A stretch of 64,000 nt of DNA, from positions 87,594-151,593 of the forward strand of contig CAXKVR010000243.1 of assembly GCA_964058845.1 (NCBI GenBank), read 5' to 3'. Every line of letters begins with the position of its first letter. Position 1 is the first letter of the stretch. The stretch is from Carex sylvatica (lineage: Eukaryota; Streptophyta; Magnoliopsida; Poales; Cyperaceae). Under the pieces are notes generated by a model. That model saw only the letters and a program-made list of their open reading frames with translations. It searched no databases and was not told the DNA's origin. Position numbers and translations under genes: made by a program. Positions 35,753 to 47,845 of the stretch are shown piece by piece.

Positions 35753-36208
35753 TAGGGTTGTCAACGAAGCTGACTCAGTCCGAGCTAGGTCCTAGCTCAG
35801 CTTATTAATTCCAGACCGAGCTGCAGCCGAGTAAGCTAGACCTAGGGCATCTGAGCTAAAACCTTAGTTTGAACTCGTGACAAGCCAGTCCGAGCTAGCT
35901 CGCAAGAAAATGAGTTGGCTTGTTGGATCTTATTTTAAGAAGAAAATAAATTCTACAAATATTTTAGATCGAGCTGAACCGAGCTAGACAGTATAAAATG
36001 CACACAAATTCACAAATTGATGCCTACCTGAACTAGCTCACGAGCTGCTGAGCAAGCTAGGTCTCAGCTTGAACTCGTTAATTCTGGACCGAACTAGTGG
36101 CGAGCTGGCTCGTTAATAGCTCAGTTCAGTAACGAGCGAGCTATTAGCGAACGAATCAGGTGCGAGTTACAATCGGACCATGAGCTATGAGCTTTTTTGC
36201 CACCTCTA
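35753..36208. mobile_element. hAT-like element with GAGCTAGCTC-rich interior
   Basis: 456 bp. The left end is TAGGGTTGTCAA and the right end TTTTTTGCCACCTCTA, imperfect inverse complements of TAGRGGTGKCAA type. Flanking 8-mers ATCCAGAC (35745-35752) and ATCCATAC (36209-36216) match at 7 of 8. The interior is full of GAGCTAG, GAGCTGG and AGCTCG words. Non-autonomous. Confidence 0.78.
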
Positions 36209-36504
36209 ATCCATACTATCTAGACCAATGTGAGATTGTAAATATTAATAATAGAATAGCCCGGATGACTTAACTTAGTTCATGAGCTCTGAGACTATGT
36301 TATAAACCCAACTTGTAAAATTAGGCTTGGTTTCACAATGAAAAAGAAACTAAATGTAGCCTTGGTAACAAAACTATAAGCCTTGTTTGTGTATTTGATT
36401 TAACTGTTCAATTAGGCACAACTGTTACCATATTTTCAATAGTAATAAATTTGAAAGCATGAATCGTGAAGATGATGACATCATCAGTGATGATCACATG
36501 ATGG

Positions 36505-39060
36505 CATACTGAAGCTGCTATTTTTGGATGAAGGAGAACCTGATTTTGAATCAGGTCGACCTGTTGATGGTTGGAAGTATCTGAGACGTGTCAAGTTTTA
36601 GCTTTTGTTACTATTTATAGCTTAGATTTGCTGTAATTTATGTCTATAACACTATAATGTGTCTATATCACAAGCATATTTTTGAATATGTATTTAGGAA
36701 TATTTGTATTAGAGTTGGATATTGTTATAGATACATAGACACATACTTATTTTGTATAATATAATGAACATAAGGTTATAGACATATTTTAATTTTCCAA
36801 AAGTAACATATTTTGGAAATTGACCTAATATTACACAATACATAGACACATGAAAATACCTAGCATTTTTTTGAATTTATTTCAAAATAGCACAGTAAAT
36901 GTAAGCATACTTCTGCAGTTTTCTATACCAGGGGACACATTCAAGGTCGATGCGGAGTTGGCAGCGAAGAGGAAGGAGGAGGTGACAGAGAAATCAAAGG
37001 AGGCCAAGGAGATGTGATATGCAAAATGATGATGAGTTTAAAATGGAAAAAAAGAACTGAAGAGGCTCCGCCGTGACATTTTTTTCATAACTGAAGCTAT
37101 GTTTTCTTTTCCTATACGATTTTCCAGTACAAGATTCTATGGACTTCAAATATATTTGTGTCAGTTAATAATTTCTTGGCAATTCAATATACCTTTTACA
37201 CCATAGAAATCACAGATGCAATTACAGAAATAATATGATACATAAACCCAAAAATGAGAAATATCATGCACAACTGCTTACCAAAATGAGAATTGTTTGT
37301 GATGCTCCTATGGAAATCTTAAAAACAAAATATGTAATTTACTTGAGCTATGACTGATACCACTGGAGCTGACAAGGCTACAGGTACTTGTTTATACCAG
37401 TGTATACAAGAAATTGACAATCAAATAATCAATTATGATATGCATAACTATATGTATGGTTTGCTCGATTAGGTAAGAAAAATAGTAATGAATGCACTGA
37501 GAGAAAAGATATCTCTAAGGAGAAAAGACTTCGAAAATAAAGGGGAATTATGATATGCATAACTATATGTATGGTTTACGTATCCAAAATACGCTTGCAG
37601 GACAAGTAACTACGCAAGTGCAATTACAGCATGTTGAAGTCCAAGATAAGCTTAAGGTTAGTAAATATAGCTTACATGCATAAAAATCCTAAGAACCATT
37701 ATAGTTTAAATTTAGTTTACTCCATTCTCTAACAATATATTTTTCTCCATATGGTCAAATCATGAAATGCAGTTGGATTGCAAATACAAAAATTCAGGAG
37801 CTAACAAATAAATCAAAGGAGTCCAAGAAGAGAAAATTAAATCAAGAAGCCTGTGGAAGTTGATACGGTCAAGAAGAATGAAGTAGAGAGTTCGAGCAAG
37901 AAGGCAAGGTCGAGGAGCCAGAGGATTAAACTTTATGACAAGGCACATCTGTAGAAGTGCACACTCTCAATTTATGGTTTATACTAGCTTCTAATCTTTT
38001 ATGGGTAACTCTAACAAAAATCAAGGTAGCCAGCATGAACTCTTCGAAAGACGTGTCCTTTAATTTCATTATCTTGCAGTAAGAACCTAATCTGCGGTGC
38101 AAGTTAAATTTTGTATTCGCTTTTTATTTCTATCATCGATCTCACTGTTTATTCATTGTTCATACTTTTTATTTGATTTGATTTTGTGTGTGAGTTTCAG
38201 TCTTCAAACGATGGAGAAGATATAGGAAATGTCTTCCAATTATTTCTGTTCGATCATCACATAAATCAAGAACCCCCATCAGCATTGTGTCTATAGATAC
38301 TAATTTGGAAAACTGGTCCGTGATTATCTTGCTATAACCATGGGTGTAACAGGTTTGCTGGATTTGCTTTGAATGTCATTTATCCATTGCATAAATGTCG
38401 AGCAAAGAAGAAAAAATATGTTGTCTTTCAATGATTATTTTATGCAATTAGTACCATTATGTATAGTAAGAGTACATATATATGAGACCACAAGGCATTG
38501 TACAAGTACTTTGTGTGCTTTTAAATAAATAATTGTGTTCCTTAAACTATATGCATGGTAGCTAACTTATGCCTTTTTCTTGCATTTTTAGATCAACTGT
38601 TTGTGGTTTCTCCTAATTATCATTACTGAGGCTGAGCAGTACCTTTCGTCGCTTTTTATGTCCAAGGAAGGTTATTCATTTTCTTATACCTTTACTATTT
38701 CAATAAATGTGCATGTGATATTTAGATATGACTGCATCAGTGTTTAAAAAATAAGACAAATATAGCGGATAAATATAGAATGCTCATCTACACAAGTTTA
38801 ATCATTACAAATGAATGAATTATGTTTTTGTTCTTCTACATATCATTGTAGAAGCATTTAAAAAATAGGGCAACCACAATGAATAAATGTACAATTATAC
38901 ACATTCAGTTATGATAAATGTAAATTATTTTTTTCCAAATTTAGATTAACAAAGAGTTCATATTTTCAGTGTTGCAGTTTTAACAAATTGATGAATGTGG
39001 ATCAGGCTATTGCAAGTATGGTTGAGCAAGCTTGCTTCTCCTTCATGACGTTGTGACCTT
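36505..39060 (+). pseudogene. faint exon-like fragments of an unidentified gene, partly Gemin2-like
   Basis: Several short open stretches look exon-like but could not be joined. 36510-36601 reads LKLLFLDEGEPDFESGRPVD then GWKYLRRVKF and a stop; the D-G-x-x-YLRRV word resembles the Gemin2/SIP1 family of spliceosomal-assembly proteins. Others are 36935-37015 (VDAELAAKRKEEVTEKSKEA), about 37580-37656 (VQLQHVEVQDKLK before a GTTAGT donor), 37855-37957 (SSSKKARSRSQRIKLYDKA then HL and a stop) and about 38985-39057 (MNVDQAIASMVEQACF). If real, this is a decayed or very divergent + strand gene. The Gemin2 link rests on one short motif. Confidence 0.3.
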
Positions 39061-39428
39061 TTTGGTTTGAACTTTCTCTTTTCCTTTTTTCTTGACCGTC
39101 ACAAAATGTTTTATCTTCTTTATAATATTTTTTTTGAACCACAATTAGACTATCAATGGTTACTTGATGCAAAATTGGATCAAGTACAAATTTAATTATT
39201 CTGAATTATTAATGCCCGGGTGTAAAAATGCCCAATCTAAAGTCACTGGTTAACAATTTGGAGTTGGAAGTAGACCTATTATTTTATTTTTTATTTTTAT
39301 TTCAAAACCCGTAGGCATTCATTGATACATTCCAATCCTTGTTACATAGATAGCCGTAAGGCTTGTAAAACCATGAAAAATAAACTACTCAGCATATGGT
39401 AAAATTAAAGAGGAAAACAAGAACAAAA

Positions 39429-42400
39429 TTATGGCCTAAAGATAGGATAAGTAAACCCCATATAGTCCAGATCCTCTCTCCTTCCAATTTTAGCTAAGTG
39501 ATTAGCCACATCGTTTTGACTACGATCAATATGCTTACAGAAACACGAAGTCCAATCCTTGAAAAATTCCCATGCCATGATGATTTCAGATTGTGCAGTC
39601 CAGTCCACATTTGTAGGTGGGTCCATGGCTGTACAAATTTTTGCTAAGGTCTGATTATCAGTTAGGAAAAGGCACGACAAGAAACCAGAACCTTTGAACC
39701 ATTCAATAGCCCTCATAAGAGCTACCGCCTCTGCTTGAATAGGGCTACAGGCTTGCACCTTTGCTGACCGGTACAGCACCAGTTCCTCACTCCTCAGAAC
39801 AATAAAACCTATACCTGCCTCCCAGTTTCGCACCCAAGACCCATCAATCCAGCATACCAGTTCATACCGGTTCTCACTTTGATCATCCATTTGCTGCACA
39901 AGCAGGGGCTTTTTCCGAACAGTTGCTGCAATACGTGATTCAGAGGCAATCTTCTTGAGGTAGTAATTGAACTTGTCAACCTGAGGAGGTACTGCCCCAT
40001 ATGTTTTATCGTTCCTGCACCGCCATATAGCCCAAATTGTTTGCACAAATACCCTCCATTGCTCATCATCTGTAGTTTGATCTACAAAATAAAAAATCTG
40101 GGGCAATGTGCCTGTGAGAGAGGTAGATCTCAAACCTAAAAGGGATTGGAACCAGCATTGTCTAGAGAAAGGGCAGTAGAAAAGCATGTGATGTATATCC
40201 TCCTCTGACAACGAACACATGTGGCAGACACCATCTACCGGGATACCTCTTGAAGCTAGTATTTTACCAAGAGGTATTGCACTCAGTAGCAGTTTCCACA
40301 TAAAGAGACGCAACCTCGGAAGCACTGCTCCTCTTTTCCACACTATGTTCCATAGTTTCGCCAGTGGGTGTTCAGAAGGTTTGCTTTCATTCGTTAGGAA
40401 CTGATAAGCCTTTTTTGCTGAGAACTTCCCGTTTGTTGATCTTGAGAAAATCAGCTTATCATTCCCTTGAGAGGTTGGGGGGTGTACTGTTGCCATAATG
40501 GTCATAGCGGATTCATAGCCAAGCAATCCGATAATGCGATTGACATCCCAGGACCCGTTTTCTGTGACAGTGACATCCCTAATACATAATTTTGCCTCTT
40601 CTCCATTTCTCGGCTTAGCTGAGAGAGCCCCCGGGTACCACGGCTGCCCAAACAGGTTAGTACTCCCATCCTCCAGATTAACCATTACTAAGCCCTCCAT
40701 ATGCTCTCTCAATCCCATAATTGCACGCCACATTGGAGTACAGTTATATGTTCTTGCTGAGAGCCAAAAAAGAGACCTTGGCAAATATTTAGCATTGACC
40801 AATTTGACCCATAAAGTATTCCTTCCTGATGCTACCTTCCAGACAGATTTCAGTAGCAGACTTTCATTGATTGCCCTTAAATCTCTTATCCCCAAACCAC
40901 CCTCCCAACTCTGCTAATGATGTGATCCCATGCCACATAAGCAAGGTACCTCCTCTTATCCATTTTTCCCCAAAAGAATCTACGGATTAAGTCAGTGAGA
41001 GCCTTGATTACCCTTGTCGATACAAGAGAAGTGGTCATGTGATAGACCGGTATAGATAATAGAGCCGACTTGATAAGTACGACCCTTCCAGCTTGTGAGA
41101 GGAGGTGACCCTTCCATGCCTGCAATCTCATAGAGAACTTTTGAATTAGAAAGTCATAAGCCTCTCTGCCATCTTTTATTGGTGCCCCCAAATAGGTTGT
41201 TGCTACTCTATCCTGAGAGACCATAAAAAGGTTTGCAACTTCCTCTCTAATTTGTTGTGGGCTAGGGTAGCTGAACCAAATATCACTCTTTTGGGGTCCA
41301 ATTACCTGTCCCAAAACTGCCATGAATGTATCCAGGTTGTGGAGAATAGCCGTAGCCTCTTGGGTTGATGCTCTCCCAAAAATTAGGAGATCATCGGCGT
41401 AAAGACAATCTGTTAGCGGCTGTGCGGTGGAAGCAACCCTAACACCCCGGAGTCTCTGATTTTGGATTTGGAAGGCGAAGCCACGCGAGAGCAAATCCAT
41501 CCCAAGGATAAAAAGGTAAGGAGATAACGTGCAGCCCTGCCGTAAACCACATTCGGGCTTAAAAAACCCGTCACCCTGACCATTGAAAATAACTGAGAAC
41601 TCTGCAGAGGTCACACATCCCATGATCCACTTTACAAATTTTTCTGGGAAGCCATACAACGGCATAAGGTCTTCAAGATATCTCCAATCTATACGATCGA
41701 AAGCTTTTGCAAGGTCCAATTTCAAGCAAAATTCCTCATTTGGATATTTCTTCTGCTTAAAAGAGTGGAGCACCTCCCTTAATAGAATAATATTGTCTGA
41801 AATTTCCTTCCCCGGCAGAAAAGCACATTGCGACTCAGAGATGAGACTCGCCATGTAAGGCTTCATTCTGGATGACAGCACCTTAGAGATGATTTTGTAT
41901 GTAAGGTTACACACTGAGATTGGCATGTACTGAGAAACAAAGGAAGCATTTTCACTTTTGGGGATCAAGATAAGGTTGGACCTTGCAGTAATGGGCTTCA
42001 TATCTCCACTTCGAAAAAAACTGCTCACTTCATTTAAAATTGCCAGCCCGAAAGCCTCCCACTGATCTTGGACCACCTTGGCATTGAAGCCGTCAGGGCC
42101 CGCTGACTTGTGAGGCCCGAGTGACATCAAGGCCCTTTTAATTTCCTGGTTTGATGGTTCTTGTATGAGAAGGCCCATAGCCAGGGGCGGACCCAGCATA
42201 GACCAGGGGGGGTCAACCGCCCCTCCCTGGATTTCGAGTTTTAGTGGTGATTTATCGATACCGATCGACTTTGCCTCCTTCAGAAATTTTTTTTGTCCCC
42301 CTCTAATTGTTTGATTTGTAATTCAGGTTAAATTTAGTGTTAAAATCAAAATAATTTTTTTGAATTATAATTGATAATTAGAATTATAAGTTAAAATATT

Positions 42401-43828
42401 AGAAATTACAAGTCAGAATATTGGAAAATATAAGTCAAAACATTGTTTTTTATCGAGTACGCAATTAGTTAATGGATTTAAATCCGATAAGTTATTTAAA
42501 TCCGATTCGATAATTTTTTGCCCCCCTCTGACGAAAATCCCGGCTCCGCCCCTGCCCATAGCTACCTCAGGTAATTTCGGCAGGCCTTGAATTAGGTCCG
42601 GCGGGTACGCATCTGAGATTGAGAGCCTATTTCCCTTCTTATAGATCTGTTTAAAGTGGTTTAGGAATGCATACCTGATTTCTTTCTCACTTGTGATCCA
42701 TTCACCATTAGCACCTTGTAAAGATCTGATGTGGTTCCTCCTCTTTCGTGTGGTTGCTGAGACATGGAAAAATTTGGTATTTTGGTCTCCAAAAAGGTTT
42801 AGATTGATTCTCGCCCTTTGATACCAATAAGCCTCCTGCATCAGCAAGCATCGAGAATGGTCCTCTTGCAACCGTCTTTCTTGGATTGGGCAAATTTCAT
42901 CCGGATTGTTGGATTGAAGATTGAGCATGTCTGATTCAATATGTTTAAGCATAGAATCTGGATTTTGAAAACCCCAAGCCCAGAAAGCCACTTCTTTCTT
43001 GAAACACATTCTAACCGCAATCCAGTCACTACCTCCTTGCTGTGCCGATTTGAGACAGGTTTCATCAAAACCTTAACGGTAAGCCCACCAATCCTCACAC
43101 TTAAATTTGGGTTTCCTCCTTTTCGTGCAAGGTTTAGTGCGTGAAAGGATCGGATGGTGGTCACTTTGGAAACGAGGGAGGTGACATACTGCCGCGCATG
43201 GGTTGGTTATAACCCATTCAGTGTTTGCAAGGCCACGATCAAGTCTCTCAGCTATGCAGTTGGGTCCAGCTCTCTTATTGGACCAGGTATATGCGGGTCT
43301 GTGGTGGCCGAGATCCACTAGCCCGTTTTCATAGACCGAAGTCCAAAAAACAATGTTCGGATTACTTAGAGCCTCATTCCCTCCCCATTTTTCTGATGAT
43401 GAAATAATAGAGTTGAAATCCCCTAGAATACACACTTACAAACTGTCTCCTTCTAAATACTTCTCAATTTTTTCCCAAATTTTGCAATTTGTCTTTCTAG
43501 ACAGATCTCCGTATACACCAATTAAAATCCACGGCTTTGGGTCACCTTGCTGTAACACTTCCGCAACAACCATGCTTAAATCACTATCCAATATAGTCAC
43601 CCGAGATTGGTTATCCCAAAGCAACCATAATCCACCCGATTTCCCTCTTGATGGAACAATTTCATGATTACACAGGGGCAAAGTTTTAATTCTCCTTTCC
43701 GCTTTCTTAACACTAGACCTTGTTTCCGAGATGAAAGCGATTTGTGCCCCCGTGCAACAAAGGTAACGGCTTAACGTGGACATTGTCGTGCCTCCGCTAC
43801 CCCGACAATTTCAGGAGAGGATACTCAT
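39429..43828 (-). pseudogene. LINE ORF2: endonuclease-reverse transcriptase-RNase H
   Basis: The start is ATG at 43828 (MSILS then TGA, where related proteins have Trp in SWNCRG). Endonuclease motifs follow: FISETRS, SGGLWLLWDN, LGDFNSI, SEKWGG, GLVDLGH, ERLDRGL and SDHHPIL. In-frame TAA codons interrupt after EGDSL (about 43437) and after WWAYR (43073-43075). The reverse transcriptase has SAGPDGFNAKVV, LKLDLAKAFDRIDW, GLRQGCTLSPYLF and the catalytic CLYADDLLIF. A 1-base deletion near 40890-40905 shifts the frame before GLGIRDL. The C-terminal half has zf-RVT (CHMCSLSEEDIHHMLFYC) and an RNase H domain (CWIDGSW, AEAVALMRAIEW, LTDNQTL, NDVANHLAK). A hAT MITE splits the frame between the endonuclease and reverse transcriptase; 381 bp including the duplicated target is a multiple of three, so the flanking frames agree. 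Confidence 0.92.
42182..42554. mobile_element. hAT-type MITE inserted in the LINE, younger copy
   Basis: 373 bp, beginning CAGGGGCGGACCCAG and ending CGGCTCCGCCCCTG, with inverted ends CAGGGGCGGA and TCCGCCCCTG. A perfect 8-bp target duplication, CCCATAGC, stands at 42174-42181 and 42555-42562. It is homologous over its full length to 339-710. Removing the element and one target copy restores a continuous LINE frame (PEVAMG joined to LLIQEPSNQE), so insertion came after the LINE. Confidence 0.95.
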
Positions 43829-45121
43829 AAAAAATGCGCCAGTGCATTTAGGCTCGCCGGTCTTAACCTCTTTGGAAGAGAGTTTGAGTTGTTTCCTACT
43901 TCTGGGATTGTAAGGGATCTTGAGAGATCATAATCTGTTGCTACCCTTGGAGTTAGGCTCTGCTTTATGTTAGGTCCAGAGTAGTCGGCTTGAGAGAAGG
44001 TCCTCTTGTTTTTAATCTGAGGTTGCATCAAGCTGGACCTAGGGACCAAGGCCGCATTTGTAGTCCATATAGCCCAAAGACAGGTTTTGAGAGGTCCACA
44101 TTCTCAAATCTGGCCGAGTAGTCAGGGTTTTGGGCCAATGCAACGAGCCTGTTATAGTCAGGACAGTTCTGTAGGTCATGCCCTATGAGTCCACAGAAGG
44201 AACAAACACGTGTCAGCTTTTCATAAACACAGTAAACGAGGATATCACCTTGGTTTGGGATGGTCAGCGGCACCTGGTCCTTGAGAGGCTTGTCCAACGC
44301 CACCAGCACCTTAAATTTGACGAATCGACGGCCATTTACAAAACCATCAATGGGTGGTGAGAGAGGTTTCCCTACTTTCATCGCAACCATAGTAAGGCCC
44401 TCATCAGCCAAGGAGTTGACCGGGATATTATACAGTTGCACCCAAAGGTCAGCAAAGGAGATATGCTCTGGGTTTAGGTTGGAATGCGAGCTAACTTGAC
44501 GAGTTGCCACCAAATCACTTCTAAAGGTCCAAGTAGCACCCACGTGGACTCTATACAAGTCGGACGTGTCAACAAACTCGATCAAGAAGCAGTTGCGGGC
44601 CATCGACTTAAAGGATGTATAAGGATCAACACTCCATGCGTTTTGCATGGTTTGGGAGAAAGCACTTTCGTGCACTGTTCTGTCAGTGATGATCTTAACC
44701 AAGAGACACCTCTCTCCCAGTTAATACTGGTGGTGGCATGAGCTGGAACGACAAGGGTTGTGTCTAAGGTGTCATCTGTTCGTAGGGCAATGGACCTCTC
44801 TATCAAAGCCTCGTCTTCCGGGGTTAGATCAGCCATGACCTTAGGTTTTCTGTTGAGCACAAGGGGTTTTGGAGACTCGGACTTGACTCTCAGAGGGGGA
44901 GCTGGAATGCGGTGTGGTTTTGTTTGGGTCTTAATTAGGTGGTAAATAGGCGAGTGCATGGGTATTGGGGCCTGGAAGGATCTATTTTTTGTTTTTTCCG
45001 GGGTCACGTGCTCCAGGTTAGTGGGAAGGGGAATAAACTTTTGGGAAAACGTGTTGGTGGGGTTTATGAATTCCCATTTGCATTGGGGGGCTTTGTCATT
45101 TAACAATAGAGAATGAGACAT
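43825..45121 (-). pseudogene. LINE ORF1: DUF4283-like domain and CCHC zinc knuckle
   Basis: Three frames must be joined. From ATG 45121 the first runs MSHSLLLNDK to INWERG. A 1-base loss near 44705 moves to the frame holding VKIITDRTVHESAFSQTMQN, the DUF4283-like fold (NCFLIEFVDTSDLYRVHVG, ADLWVQLYNIPVNSL) and the knuckle CSFCGLIGHDLQNC. A second 1-base loss near 44045 leads to a basic tail ending ALAHFL. The stop TGA (43825-43827) overlaps the ORF2 ATG (43826-43828) as ATGA. ORF1 products of this class bind element RNA. Broken here. Confidence 0.85.
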
Positions 45122-46039
45122 ACCGGCTTGCGGTTGTTAATTTGGATTGGGATCATCCTATGGTGCTTAAACCGTATTTACAAATTGGTATATGAAAATC
45201 TTGGTATCAAGTCCACTATTCTTTACTTTCTGACTATAATTGTTATGTTTAATTTATTTTATCAGTACATCAAATATGATGTGATTGTTCAATGGATGCT
45301 TGAGAGTTATGAAAATTAACAATTTATGATATATTTTATGTATGGGTATATAACTGTTAGGAGATAGCAAACTAGCAACACATACATATCCCAAATTACA
45401 CTCAACGCAAACTAACATATTTTTCAATTTTCACAGTGCTGACAGCAGGAAAGGAAAGGAAAGGAAAAAGAGGAATAACTATACTTGCTTCTCCACCTTC
45501 CTCAACAACTACTGCCGAAGCAACGCGAGGCCTGCGTCTAGTTAAATATAACTTTGGTTTTAGAAAAAGTAACCAAGATAAGTATTCAACTACCAATTAT
45601 GTTTAGCACGCATTGGCGCATTGCATGGTAACACAATCCTCCAAATTATAACAAGCAAGTTGTTTCGTACCTACTAATTAATGGCAAGTAAATGGCATTT
45701 TTAATTGAGGATCATCTAAAATATATTTAAATATATTAATGCAATGAATATAGTGAAACATTGAACATACTAACCTCGATACATACGGTTTCATGATAAT
45801 TTGTAGACATATTAAAGAAATAATTAGAAAATTATTGCATATGTTTGATAGTTCTTAACTTGAAAATAACTAGTAATTTGTATAGCAGGATACAATATAG
45901 ATTCACCCGTACTTGTTTCATTAAAGAAAAATGCAAACATCATCCATCCATCATTTATTCATTAGGATGCAATAAGATAGATACATCATTCAAACAGGTA
46001 GAGATAATAAGCATGTTCCATTCTAATGGATGACGGCCA
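45122..46039. other. intergenic between the LINE and the BURP pseudogene
   Basis: AT-rich. The minus-strand ORF at 45402-45596 and + ORF at 45845-46033 show no recognisable domain. Nothing else is supported. Confidence 0.4.
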
Positions 46040-46535
46040 TCAGAAATGGTGATCTTTCATGAGAAAGTGACATATTGGTTTTGTGTTAGGCTTCACATTG
46101 AGCATCTCAAAGAAGACGTGGTTACAGTCTTTGGTATCATAGTAACAAATTGCAAGTGCATTCACCTTTCTTTGTCCCATTATCCCCTTCTAAGGGAATG
46201 ACATATCATTTGAATGTAGGTGTGGTGTGGCAATAGAATACGGCTTGAGATGATATATGGGAACGGGTGATCACACAACACAAGTTTCTCTTGAGGTAAT
46301 TCCTTTACCAGAGAAGCGAATTTGTAGAATATTTTTTCTCTTTTAGATCCTCTATTAACAAATTGTATTGTTGACATAACTCCAAGATTTTGGGTGCCAA
46401 GTTCAGAGATGACATTGTCAATCATAGATTCGAGAGATGTGGCACAAAACTCTTTTGCGCCTTTGGAAATTGGAGACTTGCAATCAGATATGCTTTGCTT
46501 CTTTAGAGCCAGGGTAAATAGAATAATGATTCATG
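46040..46535 (-). pseudogene. BURP-domain protein pseudogene fragment
   Basis: Minus-strand pieces in successive frames spell a BURP domain: YSIYPGSKEAK, SDCKSPISKGAKEF, CATSLESMIDNVISELGT, VLCDHPFPYII, AVFYCHTTPTFK, YVIPLEGDNG, AICYYDTKDCNHVFFEMLNV and KPNTKPICHFLMKDHHF, then TGA (46040-46042). BURP domains are extracellular plant domains defined by CH-X10-CH-X25-27-CH-X25-26-CH. Here the first CH is CD and the third is CY, and there are several frameshifts and stops, so it is dead. The N-terminal signal and variable region were not found. The breakpoint of the adjacent tandem duplication falls inside it (about 46462), so only the part upstream of CATSLES is repeated at 50318. Confidence 0.85.
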
Positions 46536-47093
46536 TGATTTGGAAAAAAAAATGTTTGTAGATAATGCAAAAGAATATTGTGGTTTAATGATTTACTTAA
46601 AGTGTGGCCAAACTAAACTTGATTTCATTATGATATCTAGAGACCACAATAAGGATGCATATGTACATTTTTTCCCTTAATTTACATAGGCTGAAGAAAA
46701 AAGAGGAGAAGAGAACCTGGATGAATTATGTTTGGTAAGTTGGAGTGCCAGTAAGCATCAATTAATGCAAAGATAATTATTGTATTATATTCGTTTTGAA
46801 ATTATATGAAATTATGATCAATTAATGCAACTAAAGATTGAGTAAATGAATGAACATTAAAAGCTTTGCATATGTATACTAATTTTCTTGTACTAAGTAT
46901 AAAAGTGAATATTAATGTACTAACCGATCTGATTTACATATATATATATAGCGACAACACCTGCTGTGAATTTATTCTATTTTAATTAGTGGAACTAATA
47001 ATGACTCAAATTTGACATATATACTAATTAATTTTCTATCGTACCAATTGAAAACTCATTCTCGCTTAATTAGAAAAAATGATTGACACTATC

Positions 47094-47313
47094 TTTATAA
47101 ATTTTGGTCCGCTGACGTCATCTAATATTTATCTATGAATTCTTTTAAGTGTGAAGACAAAAAGATGACACATACTGTGCATCACTTTTACTAGGGATGA
47201 AATCTTATCTCTTTATTCTTTTATTTTATGTCACTTTCAAACATAACTCAGGAATCATTCTTATGAAAAATTGTGACTAATTTTAGGTGATGTCAGCGGA
47301 TCAATATTTATCA
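47094..47313. mobile_element. MITE with GGTCCGCTGACGTCATCT ends, in copy I
   Basis: Inverted ends are TATAAATTTTGGTCCGCTGACGTCATCT-like on the left and AGGTGATGTCAGCGGATCAATATTTA-like on the right, imperfect inverse complements of about 25 bp. The same element is present in copy II at about 50953-51172, so it predates the duplication. The target duplication was not resolved. Confidence 0.65.
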
Positions 47314-47845
47314 AAAAACCGATTGAATCAAATGTTATTTCTAATAATTAAACTAAAACAAATTTCCACTATTTTCTGCTACACACTAAGAACCTTTAAT
47401 CTCGGTTAGCAATGTTAGTAAGATCGGACCTGATATAGACCTGGTGAAGCTCTGGGTCAATTATTTATTGATCGGATTGGTAGGTCAACTAGTCCAATTG
47501 CCCAGTAACAGAACTCAAGCTAAGTCACACCTCGGTTTAAATCGGCAGTGTTGATTGACTGGCTGCACAGCACAAAACGATTTATCTAGACAAGTCTAAA
47601 GACAAAATGAACTCAAAAAAGGACCTCGAAAAGATATAGCCCAAATCAAAAGTCTGATAAAAAAAATAGCCTAATCGATCATACAAGATCTTAAAAAAGA
47701 TTGTGTGAAAATGAAAACACACAAACAACATCCGACTTAGCACTAAAAATAAGCTTCATTCCTATAAGATCATAAAGAAAAAAATAAAAACAAGTTCATT
47801 TCCTTGTAAAAAGAAACCACCAAAACGCATGTAAATCTTCCTCTT

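Larger units (their letters stand above)
39275..45121 (-). mobile_element. L1-type LINE retrotransposon, nearly complete but inactive
   Basis: The order on the minus strand is ORF1 (DUF4283-like plus CCHC zinc knuckle), then ORF2 (AP endonuclease, reverse transcriptase, zf-RVT, RNase H), then an A-rich tail of AAAAT-type words (+ strand 39276-39302). This is the layout of plant L1-clade elements that mobilise by target-primed reverse transcription. It is dead through frameshifts in ORF1, three stops and a frameshift in ORF2, and a hAT MITE insertion. AATTTGGA occurs near both ends (about 39255 and 45139) as a possible degenerate target duplication, but it is not adjacent to the tail, so the ends are uncertain. 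Confidence 0.92.

Noticed and set aside
41583..41858. Plus-strand ORF within the LINE reverse transcriptase
   Set aside because: Shadow of ORF2; the minus strand carries the reverse transcriptase motifs.
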